Shown one piece after another: positions 16,071 through 44,300 of a stretch of DNA of 64,000 bases. The stretch is from positions 6,648,393-6,712,392 of the forward strand of contig OX030966.1 of assembly GCA_943735955.1 (NCBI GenBank). The letters run 5' to 3'. Every line of letters begins with the position of its first letter. Positions within the stretch are counted from its first letter, which is position 1. The notes under the pieces were generated by a model. That model was not told the origin of the DNA, did not search any database, and worked only from the letters and a program-made list of their open reading frames with translations. This DNA comes from Piscicola geometra (lineage: Eukaryota; Annelida; Clitellata; Hirudinida; Piscicolidae). The position numbers and the translations under genes were made by a program.

Positions 16071-16382
16071 AAAATCTAAATAATTACTATAAACGATTAA
16101 AATCATATTAAAATATCTTGATGACTATTAAAATGATAATAGGCAAATATGAAAATGCAAACGAGCAGGTGAGTGGTAAAGGGTGCAGTGCGGCTACTTT
16201 GATGCGCTGATCGGGTTTGCAGGGAAGTGATTTGAATTCGGTTCTTAAGACTTCACTTTGAATTTTTCTTTCTTTAATAAGATGTTTAAGTTATTGTAAG
16301 TGATGGTATCTATCAGCACACTTCGAGAGCTTTGCACACACTCACAAACACACAAACACACACACATACAAACAAACACACT

Positions 16383-16520
<138 letters not shown>

Positions 16521-16892
16521 TACATACATACACATAAAAACACACACACACATAAAAACACAACATAAAGACACACAACAAGAAATACAAACACACAAAC
16601 ACACAGACACGAACAAACACTTAATTAAAGACATAAGTCTTAATTCACTAGCCACGAGACCTCAGTGAAAGCCTTTTCTTCTCTCAATCACTTTTCACTC
16701 ATCCATAACTCATCCACCTATCACTCATTCATCCATCTCTCGTTCATTCATCCATGAATAGCTCATCCTTAACCTCTCTTTTTGTTCCTCACGCTTCATT
16801 TCATCAGACATCAATCAACCATCATCCTACGCGCCCCAGACACACATCCCACAACATTCCTTTTTAAATGGAGTTATCAGTTGCAGATATTT

Positions 16893-17031
16893 TTTTCATC
16901 ACTCACTCACTCCTCCACTCACTCACTCACTCCTCCACTCACTCACTCACTTACTCACTCACTCACTCACTCACTCACTCACTCACTCACTCACTCCCTC
17001 ACTCACTCACTCACTCCCTCACTCACTAATT
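16893..17031. repeat. (CTCA)n tetranucleotide array
   Basis: About 33 copies of CTCA, with interspersed CTCC variants, from about 16899 to 17027. Confidence 0.95.
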
Positions 17032-17954
17032 TCCCCAGATACACACTCATTTCTCCATACACGCATCTTATTAATTGTCTTCTCAAGTGGCTGGAATTAA
17101 AAGACAGGTGAAGAGGTGTATGGTAGTTGAGCAAACACACACATACACACATAAAGCACACACACACACACACATATACACATACACACACACACACACA
17201 AACACACTACACACACACAAACACACACACAAACACACACACACAAACACACACACATACAAACACACAAAAACACACACACATTTATTATTAGTATTTG
17301 AGTATTTAAAAGGCCACTGCTGTCGATTGATGGAAAACAGATTAAAAAATTACTTTTCTAATTTATTTTTTATTGCATTGATTTATTAATAATTTTATAA
17401 TTCTGTACTATAACAATTATTATTTCAATTACTGGAAACGAGAAGGTCATGAATGAATGGGTGGATGGACGGATGAATGGGTGGATGGACGGATGAATAG
17501 GCAGGGGTAGGAGTGGTTTTGTGATGAAGGAATGGGTAGAAAGGAATCGAATATTAACTGATAGATGAATGTTTGGTTGGTTGGTTAGTTGGCTGGTTAG
17601 GTGGTTGGTTGGTTGGTTGGTTGGTATGTTGGTTGAATATAAGCTGAATAAATAGTATTTATTAGATAAAGATTGGAAGTTTATATAATTAAATTGAATT
17701 AAATTATTAAAATAAGTAATTAAATGGTTTTTTAGATAATCTAATGAAATTTTAAATCCTAAATAATTAAATGAATAATTTAAAGATTTAATTGAACAAT
17801 TAATGATAATATACTATATAAATAAGCAATTAAGATGCAGGTGGATGGTTTTCAACACTTAGGTGAGAGTCCTTATCTGGAGGGATCGTAAAGTTGAGGT
17901 GGCTCTTAGCGGTGTTGTAACCCTCAATCTACAATTGGTCCTTATGTGCGGGTG

Positions 17955-18240
17955 GCTGAGTGGGTGGGTGGGTGGGTGGGTGGGTGGGTGGAGGTGGGTA
18001 GGTGGTTGTATTGGAGGTTGGTGGGTGGGTGGGTGTTTGTATTGGAGGTGGGTGAGTGGGTGGGTGGTTGGATTGGAGGTGGGTGGGTGGTTGTATTGGA
18101 GGTGGGTGGTTGTATTGGAAGTTGGTGGGTGGGTGGGTGAGTGGTTGGAGGTGGGTGGGTGGTTGGAGGTGGGTGGGTGGTTGTATTGGAGGTTGGTGAG
18201 TGGGTGGGTAAGTGGTTGGAGGTGGGTGGGTGGTTGTAGT
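17955..18240. repeat. (GGTG)n-based degenerate minisatellite
   Basis: Repeats of GGTGGGTGGGTG mixed with GTTGTATTGGAGGTGG form a compound array with a G-rich plus strand. On the minus strand it reads as a Pro/Thr/His frame through repetition only. Confidence 0.9.
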
Positions 18241-18879
18241 TGTGTGTTGGAGTTTGTTGTAGTGGTGTAGTTGGTGTTGGAGTGGTGTGTTGTAGTAGGC
18301 TGTAATGAATCTGATATTCAATAAAAACTTGAATTTGTGTGCGCCTAGTGAATAACAACCTGTGCAGCATTATTAATTTAAAAACATCCCAAAATAATTG
18401 ATTAAAAAATATATATATAATATTTTCAAAAAACATTAATGCAGATTACATTCTTACTAAAAAGTTAAAACCAGGTGAAAAACAGATTAAAAACCAAGTA
18501 TTCGAATTAAAAGCATCACTTAAGAGTGTTTCAACAACTAGCACTAAGCCTAAAGAGGTACTAAAGATTTCTCAGAAGAGAACAGAACTGCATTGAGAGG
18601 TAGCAGAGGATGGAATGGTGGAGTGGTGTCGTGGAGGTTTATGGTTATGGGAGAGATTAGTTCGTGGTGGTGATGGTGATGATTACAGTGGTGGTGGTGA
18701 TGGTGATGATTACAATGGTGGTGGTGATTATAGTGATGGTGATGGTTACAGTGATGATGAGGAGAAAGATGTTGGAGATGATAATAATAAAGGTGAAAAT
18801 GATGATGACGATAGAAACAATGATGAGAATGAGTAAGAAGATGAAGAACATAGTGGTGATGATGATGATGATTGAGAAG

Positions 18880-18880
18880 G

Positions 18881-18976
<96 letters not shown>
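18880..18976. repeat. (GAT)n trinucleotide array
   Basis: About 32 uninterrupted GAT copies. The minus strand reads as poly-His and the plus strand as poly-Met or poly-Asp, so the His-rich open frame through here is not evidence of a gene. Confidence 0.97.
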
Positions 18977-18977
<1 letters not shown>

Positions 18978-19093
18978 AATGAATACCTTCGTGGGAATGA
19001 TTGATCATTTTAAGAAGATGGTCAAAAGAAAACAGGTGGGCCTGGAACTTGTGTTTGTGTGCATGTGTGTGTGTGCGTGCGTGTGTGTGTGTA

Positions 19094-19124
<31 letters not shown>

Positions 19125-19145
19125 GTAAAAGTATGTGTGGGTGTG

Positions 19146-19345
<200 letters not shown>

Positions 19346-19462
19346 GAGGGGTACATGCATAGGTGTGTATGTTTACACATATGTGTGCATTTATTTACCG
19401 CTAAGTAAACGCACACTTTCATGGCCGGGAAAGGAATCGCTTAATAATTTTAATGCATGGAC

Positions 19463-20025
19463 GCTGTGGATGGATGGATGGATGTTGTGGATGGATGGAT
19501 GTTGTGGATGGATGGATGGATGGATGAATTTTGTAGATAGATGCATAGATGAAAAGATGGATAAATAGATGCATGGGTGAATGGATGGATGGATGGTTTT
19601 GAGGGATTGATGGATTGTGAAAGAAATGGAAAAGATGAAGAAGTGGAAGGGGGATTGGAAGGGGTTAATGAAGTCAATGTTGATCATTATGATGTAAGGT
19701 CAAAAGTTGAGATAAATATAGAGATTGATGGATGGATGAATGGATGGATGGATGGATGGATGGATGAATGGATGGATGGATGGATGGATGGATGGATGGA
19801 TGGATGGATGGATGGATGGATGGATGGATGGATGGATGGATGGATGGATGGATGGATGGATGGATGGATGGATGGATGGATGGGATGGATGGATGGATGG
19901 ATGGATGGATGGATGGATGGATGGATGGATTGATAGATGGATTGTTGAATAGATAGATGAACGGATGGATTGATGGATGAATAAATGGATTGATGTATGA
20001 ATAAATGGATGGATGAGTGGGATAA
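19463..20025. repeat. (GGAT)n tetranucleotide array
   Basis: Degenerate GGAT/GAAT repeats become nearly pure at about 19756-19930, with one G insertion near 19883. The motif GATGGATGGATGG is the same tetranucleotide core that begins each unit of the 41-bp array at 38-50 kb. Confidence 0.95.
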
Positions 20026-21839
20026 GTTGGTTGTTGGATGAGTTGGAAAAGGAAGAAGAAGTGACCTAGGAATGAGGGATCAAAGGTAGCTTTAAACATG
20101 AGGTTAATGGTGGAGGCTGCAGAGGTGGTCAGTTGATGATGATGATAGTTATTTTTATGATTTTATGATAATGATGAATGAGATGATGATTATGATTGGG
20201 TTGATGATGTTGATGGTGCTAATAATGATGCTGATGATGATGGAGATAATGATGGTGCTGATATTGTTGATGATGATGATAATGATGGAAATGATAGAGA
20301 TGCTGATGATGATGATGATGATGGAAATGATAGAGAAGAAGAGGATGATGATGATGATACGAAGACGATTGGAGCAGTTGTGTGAAGCGTGACTTACATG
20401 CTTCAGAGCGATGTTCCTCTTGCAAACGAGGCTCGTGCCTGTTTTTTATCATTTTATTTCTTGTTTTACATTAATGTATTATTGTTTTTGGTGTTGTAAG
20501 CGTGTAACTGTTCACCCTGCTAATTGCTGTGTGCATGTAGCGGTGCTTCTGTTGCGTGCTGATGGAAAGATTGATGTTCCTGTGCTGAATTTAAGGATCG
20601 CGCTTTAAGGAAAATTCAATTTTTTGAATAAAATTATTGTTTTTTATTTATTTTGCATTTAAATTTATTTATTTTAAATTCATTAAATTATTTCTTCTAT
20701 TTTTAACTTTCTTTTTTTTTAGAATGAATAGATAATCTATTGTTATTTAATTAAAGTTATAAATCATCTCTGCGTTGAAGCGGCCAGAGCAACTGCCACT
20801 ACTGAAAAACAATTACATCGGAATATTTCACTCCGTTACAGTTTCTTGTCTATAATTATTTTTTGCATTTTCTTATTATAATATAATTACTCTTTCAACA
20901 GCATAAAATAAAAAAATTATTTAAAAAAAATAAGTTTATATTTTGACAAATAACCACCATGATGATGATTAATTTAAGTGGTATTTTCTAGGTATATATA
21001 AATAAATTTCATTGATATCAAGAGCACATGCGCTCACACCAGACCAACCCTACGCCCTGACGAGAAATTTATTTAAATTGATCTAGCGTTCAACTTTTAT
21101 ATCTTAATTACTCTCCACTGTGGATCAAAGAAGCCTCATTACTGTCAAGCCATGATTGTAGAGTGATGATGGTGATGATGATGATTGTGGAGATAGTGGT
21201 GGTAGTAATGATAATGGAAATTATGGGGGGAGGGGGGAACGGAGTCTTGATGTTTATGATTCCATCTTCAATAATTCCACTATCACTCTTCTATCCAATT
21301 CTTCTCACCATTACCCCCTCCATTTTCTTTACCACTCCATTCCTCCTTCCTCCTCCCCCTCCCTCCCTTCTCAAACCATTCCTTTTTCCTTCTCTCCTCT
21401 CCCCCTTTTCTCAACCCATTCCTTCTTCCTCCTCCCCTCCCCCCCCCTTCTCAACCCATTCCTAGCATCTCTGCATACAACTTATCCCAGCATGAACTCT
21501 TACATAACACCGTAATTATACCACGCCTATTACCCGAGATTTTAATTGTACAAATTAAATACCCGAGTATCAACTGCACCCACAAAATACCCAAGTATCA
21601 GTTGCACCAATTACTAATCTAGATATTGACTGCACCCATAAATACCCATAAATAAAATTGTACCTGCATTAGAAGCACATAAAACAAAGAGACAGGAGCG
21701 GTGTTGATGGAGACTTGATGCCGACTCGAGGTTTCATCTTGCACTTTCAGCTTCATGTGCCTCATTAAGCGATTGAATTGTAAGGTTATTTGCGTGGATT
21801 GAAGGTTAATTGGTGAACAATTAATTTGTGAACAATTAA

Positions 21840-22026
21840 TAATAATAATAATAATAATGACGAGCATTATTATAGTGGCGTATAACCCGAACGGGCTTCC
21901 AGGCCACTTAGGCTGAATATTTTCATTTGCGCCTTTGGGTTACTAGGGCATTGGTTGCACTCGAACCTAGGACCTTTCATTGTTGGTCAAGCCGAGAGTC
22001 GTTACCGACCCGGCTACCCGTTCACC
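21840..22026 (-). mobile_element. tRNA-derived SINE
   Basis: On the minus strand, GTAGCCGGGTCGGTAACG (about 22018-22001) fits an A box and GGTTCGAGTGC (21967-21957) fits a B box, about 40 bp apart as in a tRNA gene. A short unrelated body follows to about 21870, then a 3' tail of (ATT)n (plus-strand AATAATAAT at 21840-21857). CAATTAAT occurs on both sides and may be a target-site duplication. There is no internal protein, as expected for a SINE that relies on a LINE for mobility. The family was not identified. Confidence 0.65.
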
Positions 22027-22740
22027 CAATTAATTGGAAAAAAGATTAAATAGTGAACTATTAATTGGTTTGTTTATTATAATAATTTGATCAACTAAAA
22101 CAATTGGAGTTATTTCATATTCCTAACTTAAAATGATGCTTTCGCCTGGGAAAAAAGACATCCAATTTGAAAAAATTCTTTAGGAAGTTAATCGTGGTAA
22201 AAGTAATAGTAGTAGTTTTATGACGTCATTTATGAATGAACACGTGATGCCACAATGAGTACTTGAAGTGTCTTTGTAGCTGGAGGCTTGTTTATATACA
22301 AACTTTATGTAGGCTTCTTTGTATTTTGGTATGTTTAGATGTGTTTGTGTACGTTTTCACTTGATGATAGGTATGGGTGTTTGTAGGCGTTGTTTTATTT
22401 GAAGTTTTTTTAGGTCTGTATGTGTGGCTGTATGTGTGTTTTTATGTGTATCTGTTTGTGTGGCTGTATGTATGTTTTTATGTGTATCTGTATGTGTGTC
22501 TGTATGTGTGACTGTATGTGTGACTGTATGTGTGGCTTTATGCTAATTTTTATGCGGTTTCATGTCATCCTATCTGCAATGATGAACAAGTGGAGTGATA
22601 CAGGAAGAAAGAAAAGAATGGATGAGTGAAGTGATGAAAGGAAGAAAAAAAGGAAAGGATGGATGAGAACGATGCATAAACTCCACAAGAATCCGACTCC
22701 TGGGGATGGTGATTAGCATGGTATCTTAAATATTTATTCT

Positions 22741-22859
22741 TCAGGCTCCTTCATTATCCCGATCGATTTTGCCGTAATCATTTGTTGCCTCTCCAGAGGT
22801 TTCTGAATGGAAAGCATCCTGCGGTGGAGGTGGCCCGTAGAGGTGTATAATGGCAGTGT
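22741..22859 (-). other. Candidate terminal coding exon with poly(A) signal
   Basis: On the minus strand, ccacacag ends at 22860 and an open frame of 38 codons follows to TGA at 22743-22741. AATAAA (22738-22733) comes three bases later. The peptide contains IIHLYGPPPPQDAFHSE and ends IDRDNEGA; it is hydrophilic and not low-complexity. It would enter in phase 1. It lies downstream of the GON4L-like gene on the same strand and could be its last exon, or belong to a separate transcript. No family match is recognised. Confidence 0.28.
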
Positions 22860-23441
22860 CTGTGTGGGTGGCAGTTTGTGACAGAGTTTCTCTCTTGCAG
22901 TAATGGATTAACTTATGCAATATGAGGTATTTTATAAGAAGTAGTAATTTATCGTTTATAAACTGATAGAATAGAAATTATTTTATTGGAAGTTGTATGG
23001 TTATATAAAATAAATTGGTTTGAAAATTATTTTATTGGAAACTGTATTGGTTATATTAAATAAATAGATTTAAAAATGTTTGAAATTGTTTTAAAAAATG
23101 AATTTTTGAAGTGTTCTTGTCTCCACAGCACTTCAGCGGTATATTAGACATCCGTCTTTTCATGTTTGCTCCTTGTGCTTTTTCAAGTAGAAAAAATCAG
23201 TATATTTTAAAGAAAAAATTGAAAACAAAAAATTTAATAAATAAATCCAGGAATCAGCGCGAATATGTTACATTTGAACAGTTTAAAAAGACGTAAAAAT
23301 CATCCATTAAATTCCAGTCTACCTACATAAGCAACCACCTCACATTTCGTGGACTGATTTAAAGCTAAATGAAGTGAAAGGACTAGAAATTAGATGTGGG
23401 GGTTTAATCCCACTGTCTCTGTATAAGCATTCTTTTGAATT

Positions 23442-37435
<13,994 letters not shown>

Positions 37436-38382
37436 TTTTAATGTAATCATTGATCTTTTAAATGTAATGAATGTAGTGTGGTGTGAGAATGATTGTAAGT
37501 GGTGAAGGGAGGGTGGGATGGATGATTATGATGTGAAGGATAAATACCTGCTGGGACGTCAATGTTTTTATCCATTTTATGATATTTACATTCGATTTAA
37601 TTTTCCGATTGCTTTTTCAACGCGGTTGACAAAAGGAATTTGGAATTTACAAGTATTATACATCAATATTTTGGATTTTATGAGAGATCGAACGGTTGGC
37701 TTAATTTTGCGCCATTACGTTAGTAGAGCTGAGCACGAACTCACCACGAAGCTCTACATTTCTAAAACTTTCACTCATCCAGGTTACTGGAACTAATTTC
37801 AATTATTTATAACTTGAAAAAAAATTCTTTCAAAATTCTAAAAGTTTTGATGCTGATTTTTTATAGTGCCATACAGCTCGTTTTGAAGGGCTTGCAGCTC
37901 ACTAGATACAGTAAGAATCCAAAATAATTTTATTAAAACCAATAAATGTATCATTTACTACAAATAGACGCATCGTAGAGCATGCACTCGTAGATGCGTC
38001 TTATACACGGACAACAAACACACCACCAGCAAGGATCTCAGTCAAAGCTCGATGTAGTGATAGATGAGTGGATGAATGGACGAATGTGTGTAGATGAGTG
38101 GATGCATGGGTGTGAATGAGTGGATGTGTGTGAGTGAATGATATATGCATGGGTGGATATATGGATGAATTCCAAGAAAATATATGACAAAGCAGGAAAT
38201 AGATGGATGAGTTGGCAAAAGCGCAAGATTTCAAAAAAGATGTGACAAAAGATGACAAATGGTCGGATAATGGTGGGTGGAAGAAGGGCCCATTAAGTGA
38301 ACTGACGGAAGAAAGAATGAAAGACGTCTGTTGAAAGAGAAAAATGAGTCATCGGAAGAAATGGGTGTGAAGATTACTAAAA
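37436..38382. other. Upstream of the GON4L-like gene; nothing recognised
   Basis: This is the presumed 5' UTR and promoter side of the GON4L-like gene. It contains a 92-codon plus-strand frame at 37518-37796 with no recognised features, a 9-bp-arm inverted repeat at 37966-38001, and a degenerate GGATG/GTGTG repeat at 38050-38200 leading into the 41-bp array. No TATA or other core promoter element could be assigned. Confidence 0.5.
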
Positions 38383-41300
38383 GATGGATGGATGGAAAGA
38401 GTGAAGAAAACAGATGGATAAAAGATGGATGGATGGAAAGAGTGAAGAAAACAGATGAATAAAAGATGGATGGATGGAAAGAGTGAAGAAAACAGATGAA
38501 TGAAAGATGGATGGATGGAAAGAGTGAAGAAAACAGATGAATAAAAGATGGATGGATGGAAAGAGTGAAGAAAACAGATGAATAAAAGATGGATGGATGG
38601 AAAGAGTGAAGAAAACAGATGAATAAAAGATGGATGGATGGAAAGAGTGAAGAAAACAGATGAATAAAAGATGGATGGATGGAAAGAGTGAAGAAAACAG
38701 ATGAATAAAAGATGGATGGATGGAAAGAGTGAAGAAAACAGATGAATAAAAGATGGATGGATGGAAAGAGTGAAGAAAACAGATGAATAAAAGATGGATG
38801 GATGGAAAGAGTGAAGAAAACAGATGAATGAAAGATGGATGGATGGAAAGAGTGAAGGAAACAGATGAATGAAAGATGGATGGATGGAAAGAGTGAAGAA
38901 AACAGATGAATAAAAGATGGATGGATGGAAAGAGTGAAGAAAACAGATGAATGAAAGATGGATGGATGGAAAGAGTGAAGAAAACAGATGAATAAAAGAT
39001 GGATGGATGGAAAGAGTGAAGGAAACAGATGAATAAAAGATGGATGGATGGAAAGAGTGAAGGAAACAGATGAATGAAAGATGGATGGATGGAAAGAGTG
39101 AAGAAAACAGATGAATAAAAGATGGATGGATGGAAAGAGTGAAGGAAACAGATGAATGAAAGATGGATGGATGGAAAGAGTGAAGAAAACAGATGGATGA
39201 AAGATGGATGGATGGAAAGAGTGAAGAAAACAGATGAATAAAAGATGGATGGATGGAAAGAGTGAAGAAAACAGATGGATGAAAGATGGATGGATGGAAA
39301 GAGTGAAGAAAACAGATGAATAAAAGATGGATGGATGGAAAGAGTGAAGGAAACAGATGAATAAAAGATGGATGGATGGAAAGAGTGAAGGAAACAGATG
39401 AATAAAAGATGGATGGATGGAAAGAGTGAAGAAAACAGATGAATAAAAGATGGATGGATGGAAAGAGTGAAGAAAACAGATGGATGAAAGATGGATGGAT
39501 GGAAAGAGTGAAGAAAACAGATTACTAAAAGATGGATGGATGGAAAGAGTGAAGAAAACAGATGGATGAAAGATGGATGGATGGAAAGAGTGAAGGAAAC
39601 AGATGAATAAAAGATGGATGGATGGAAAGAGTGAAGAAAACAGATGAATAAAAGATGGATGGATGGAAAGAGTGAAGAAAACAGATGAATAAAAGATGGA
39701 TGGATGGAAAGAGTGAAGAAAACAGATGAATAAAAGATGGATGGATGGAAAGAGTGAAGAAAACAGATGAATAAAAGATGGATGGATGGAAAGAGTGAAG
39801 AAAACAGATGAATGAAAGATGGATGGATGGAAAGAGTGAAGAAAACAGATTACTAAAAGATGGATGGATGGAAAGAGTGAAGAAAACAGATGAATGAAAG
39901 ATGGATGGATGGAAAGAGTGAAGAAAACAGATGAATAAAAGATGGATGGATGGAAAGAGTGAAGAAAACAGATGAATAAAAGATGGATGGATGGAAAGAG
40001 TGAAGAAAACAGATGGATGAAAGATGGATGGATGGAAAGAGTGAAGAAAACAGATGAATAAAAGATGGATGGATGGAAAGAGTGAAGAAAACAGATGAAT
40101 AAAAGATGGATGGATGGAAAGAGTGAAGAAAACAGATGAATAAAAGATGGATGGATGGAAAGAGTGAAGAAAACAGATGAATGAAAGATGGATGGATGGA
40201 AAGAGTGAAGAAAACAGATGAATAAAAGATGGATGGATGGAAAGAGTGAAGAAAACAGATGAATGAAAGATGGATGGATGGAAAGAGTGAAGGAAACAGA
40301 TGAATGAAAGATGGATGGATGGAAAGAGTGAAGAAAACAGATGAATGAAAGATGGATGGATGGAAAGAGTGAAGAAAACAGATGAATAAAAGATGGATGG
40401 ATGGAAAGAGTGAAGAAAACAGATGAATGAAAGATGGATGGATGGAAAGAGTGAAGAAAACAGATGGATAAAAGATGGATGGATGGAAAGAGTGAAGAAA
40501 ACAGATGAATAAAAGATGGATGGATGGAAAGAGTGAAGAAAACAGATGGATGAAAGATGGATGGATGGAAAGAGTGAAGGAAACAGATGAATAAAAGATG
40601 GATGGATGGAAAGAGTGAAGGAAACAGATGAATAAAAGATGGATGGATGGAAAGAGTGAAGAAAACAGATGAATAAAAGATGGATGGATGGAAAGAGTGA
40701 AGAAAACAGATGAATGAAAGATGGATGGATGGAAAGAGTGAAGAAAACAGATGAATGAAAGATGGATGGATGGAAAGAGTGAAGAAAACAGATGAATAAA
40801 AGATGGATGGATGGAAAGAGTGAAGGAAACAGATGAATAAAAGATGGATGGATGGAAAGAGTGAAGAAAACAGATGAATAAAAGATGGATGGATGGAAAG
40901 AGTGAAGAAAACAGATGAATAAAAGATGGATGGATGGAAAGAGTGAAGGAAACAGATGAATAAAAGATGGATGGATGGAAAGAGTGAAGAAAACAGATGA
41001 ATGAAAGATGGATGGATGGAAAGAGTGAAGAAAACAGATGAATAAAAGATGGATGGATGGAAAGAGTGAAGGAAACAGATGAATAAAAGATGGATGGATG
41101 GAAAGAGTGAAGAAAACAGATGAATGAAAGATGGATGGATGGAAAGAGTGAAGGAAACAGATGAATAAAAGATGGATGGATGGAAAGAGTGAAGAAAACA
41201 GATGAATAAAAGATGGATGGATGGAAAGAGTGAAGAAAACAGATGAATAAAAGATGGATGGATGGAAAGAGTGAAGAAAACAGATGAATAAAAGATGGAT

Positions 41301-44300
41301 GGATGGAAAGAGTGAAGAAAACAGATGAATAAAAGATGGATGGATGGAAAGAGTGAAGAAAACAGATGAATAAAAGATGGATGGATGGAAAGAGTGAAGA
41401 AAACAGATGAATGAAAGATGGATGGATGGAAAGAGTGAAGAAAACAGATGAATAAAAGATGGATGGATGGAAAGAGTGAAGAAAACAGATGAATAAAAGA
41501 TGGATGGATGGAAAGAGTGAAGAAAACAGATGAATAAAAGATGGATGGATGGAAAGAGTGAAGAAAACAGATGGATGAAAGATGGATGGATGGAAAGAGT
41601 GAAGAAAACAGATGAATAAAAGATGGATGGATGGAAAGAGTGAAGAAAACAGATGAATGAAAGATGGATGGATGGAAAGAGTGAAGAAAACAGATGGATG
41701 AAAGATGGATGGATGGAAAGAGTGAAGAAAACAGATGAATAAAAGATGGATGGATGGAAATAGTGAAGAAAACAGATGAATAAAAGATGGATGGATGGAA
41801 AGAGTGAAGAAAACAGATGAATAAAAGATGGATGGATGGAAAGAGTGAAGAAAACAGATGAATGAAAGATGGATGGATGGAAAGAGTGAAGAAAACAGAT
41901 GAATAAAAGATGGATGGATGGAAAGAGTGAAGAAAACAGATGAATAAAAGATGGATGGATGGAAAGAGTGAAGAAAACAGATGAATGAAAGATGGATGGA
42001 TGGAAAGAGTGAAGAAAACAGATGAATGAAAGATGGATGGATGGAAAGAGTGAAGAAAACAGATGAATAAAAGATGGATGGATGGAAAGAGTGAAGAAAA
42101 CAGATGAATGAAAGATGGATGGATGGAAAGAGTGAAGAAAACAGATGGATGAAAGATGGATGGATGGAAAGAGTGAAGGAAACAGATGAATAAAAGATGG
42201 ATGGATGGAAAGAGTGAAGAAAACAGATGAATGAAAGATGGATGGATGGAAAGAGTGAAGAAAACAGATGAATAAAAGATGGATGGATGGAAAGAGTGAA
42301 GAAAACAGATGAATAAAAGATGGATGGATGGAAAGAGTGAAGGAAACAGATGAATAAAAGATGGATGGATGGAAAGAGTGAAGAAAACAGATGAATAAAA
42401 GATGGATGGATGGAAAGAGTGAAGGAAACAGATGGATGAAAGATGGATGGATGGAAAGAGTGAAGAAAACAGATGAATAAAAGATGGATGGATGGAAAGA
42501 GTGAAGAAAACAGATGAATAAAAGATGGATGGATGGAAAGAGTGAAGAAAACAGATGAATAAAAGATGGATGGATGGAAAGAGTGAAGAAAACAGATGAA
42601 TAAAAGATGGATGGATGGAAAGAGTGAAGAAAACAGATGAATAAAAGATGGATGGATGGAAAGAGTGAAGGAAACAGATGGATGAAAGATGGATGGATGG
42701 AAAGAGTGAAGGAAACAGATGAATAAAAGATGGATGGATGGAAAGAGTGAAGAAAACAGATGAATAAAAGATGGATGGATGGAAAGAGTGAAGAAAACAG
42801 ATGAATGAAAGATGGATGGATGGAAAGAGTGAAGAAAACAGATGAATAAAAGATGGATGGATGGAAAGAGTGAAGAAAACAGATGGATGAAAGATGGATG
42901 GATGGAAAGAGTGAAGGAAACAGATGAATGAAAGATGGATGGATGGAAAGAGTGAAGAAAACAGATTACTAAAAGATGGATGGATGGAAAGAGTGAAGAA
43001 AACAGATGAATAAAAGATGGATGGATGGAAAGAGTGAAGAAAACAGATGGATGAAAGATGGATGGATGGAAAGAGTGAAGAAAACAGATGAATAAAAGAT
43101 GGATGGATGGAAAGAGTGAAGAAAACAGATGGATGAAAGATGGATGGATGGAAAGAGTGAAGAAAACAGATGAATAAAAGATGGATGGATGGAAAGAGTG
43201 AAGAAAACAGATGAATGAAAGATGGATGGATGGAAAGAGTGAAGAAAACAGATGGATGAAAGATGGATGGATGGAAAGAGTGAAGAAAACAGATGAATAA
43301 AAGATGGATGGATGGAAAGAGTGAAGAAAACAGATGAATAAAAGATGGATGGATGGAAAGAGTGAAGAAAACAGATGAATAAAAGATGGATGGATGGAAA
43401 GAGTGAAGAAAACAGATGAATAAAAGATGGATGGATGGAAAGAGTGAAGAAAACAGATGAATAAAAGATGGATGGATGGAAAGAGTGAAGAAAACAGATG
43501 AATGAAAGATGGATGGATGGAAAGAGTGAAGAAAACAGATGAATAAAAGATGGATGGATGGAAAGAGTGAAGAAAACAGATGAATAAAAGATGGATGGAT
43601 GGAAAGAGTGAAGGAAACAGATGAATAAAAGATGGATGGATGGAAAGAGTGAAGGAAACAGATGAATGAAAGATGGATGGATGGAAAGAGTGAAGAAAAC
43701 AGATGAATAAAAGATGGATGGATGGAAAGAGTGAAGAAAACAGATGAATAAAAGATGGATGGATGGAAAGAGTGAAGAAAACAGATGAATAAAAGATGGA
43801 TGGATGGAAAGAGTGAAGAAAACAGATGAATGAAAGATGGATGGATGGAAAGAGTGAAGAAAACAGATGAATAAAAGATGGATGGATGGAAAGAGTGAAG
43901 GAAACAGATGAATGAAAGATGGATGGATGGAAAGAGTGAAGAAAACAGATGAATGAAAGATGGATGGATGGAAAGAGTGAAGAAAACAGATGAATAAAAG
44001 ATGGATGGATGGAAAGAGTGAAGAAAACAGATGAATAAAAGATGGATGGATGGAAAGAGTGAAGAAAACAGATGGATGAAAGATGGATGGATGGAAAGAG
44101 TGAAGAAAACAGATGGATAAAAGATGGATGGATGGAAAGAGTGAAGGAAACAGATGAATAAAAGATGGATGGATGGAAAGAGTGAAGAAAACAGATGAAT
44201 AAAAGATGGATGGATGGAAAGAGTGAAGGAAACAGATGAATAAAAGATGGATGGATGGAAAGAGTGAAGAAAACAGATGAATAAAAGATGGATGGATGGA

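Noticed and set aside
37518..37796. 92-codon plus-strand frame just upstream of the GON4L-like start
   Set aside because: Ordinary amino-acid composition, but no recognised motif, no splice or poly(A) context and no known relative. Retained only as an unsupported frame.
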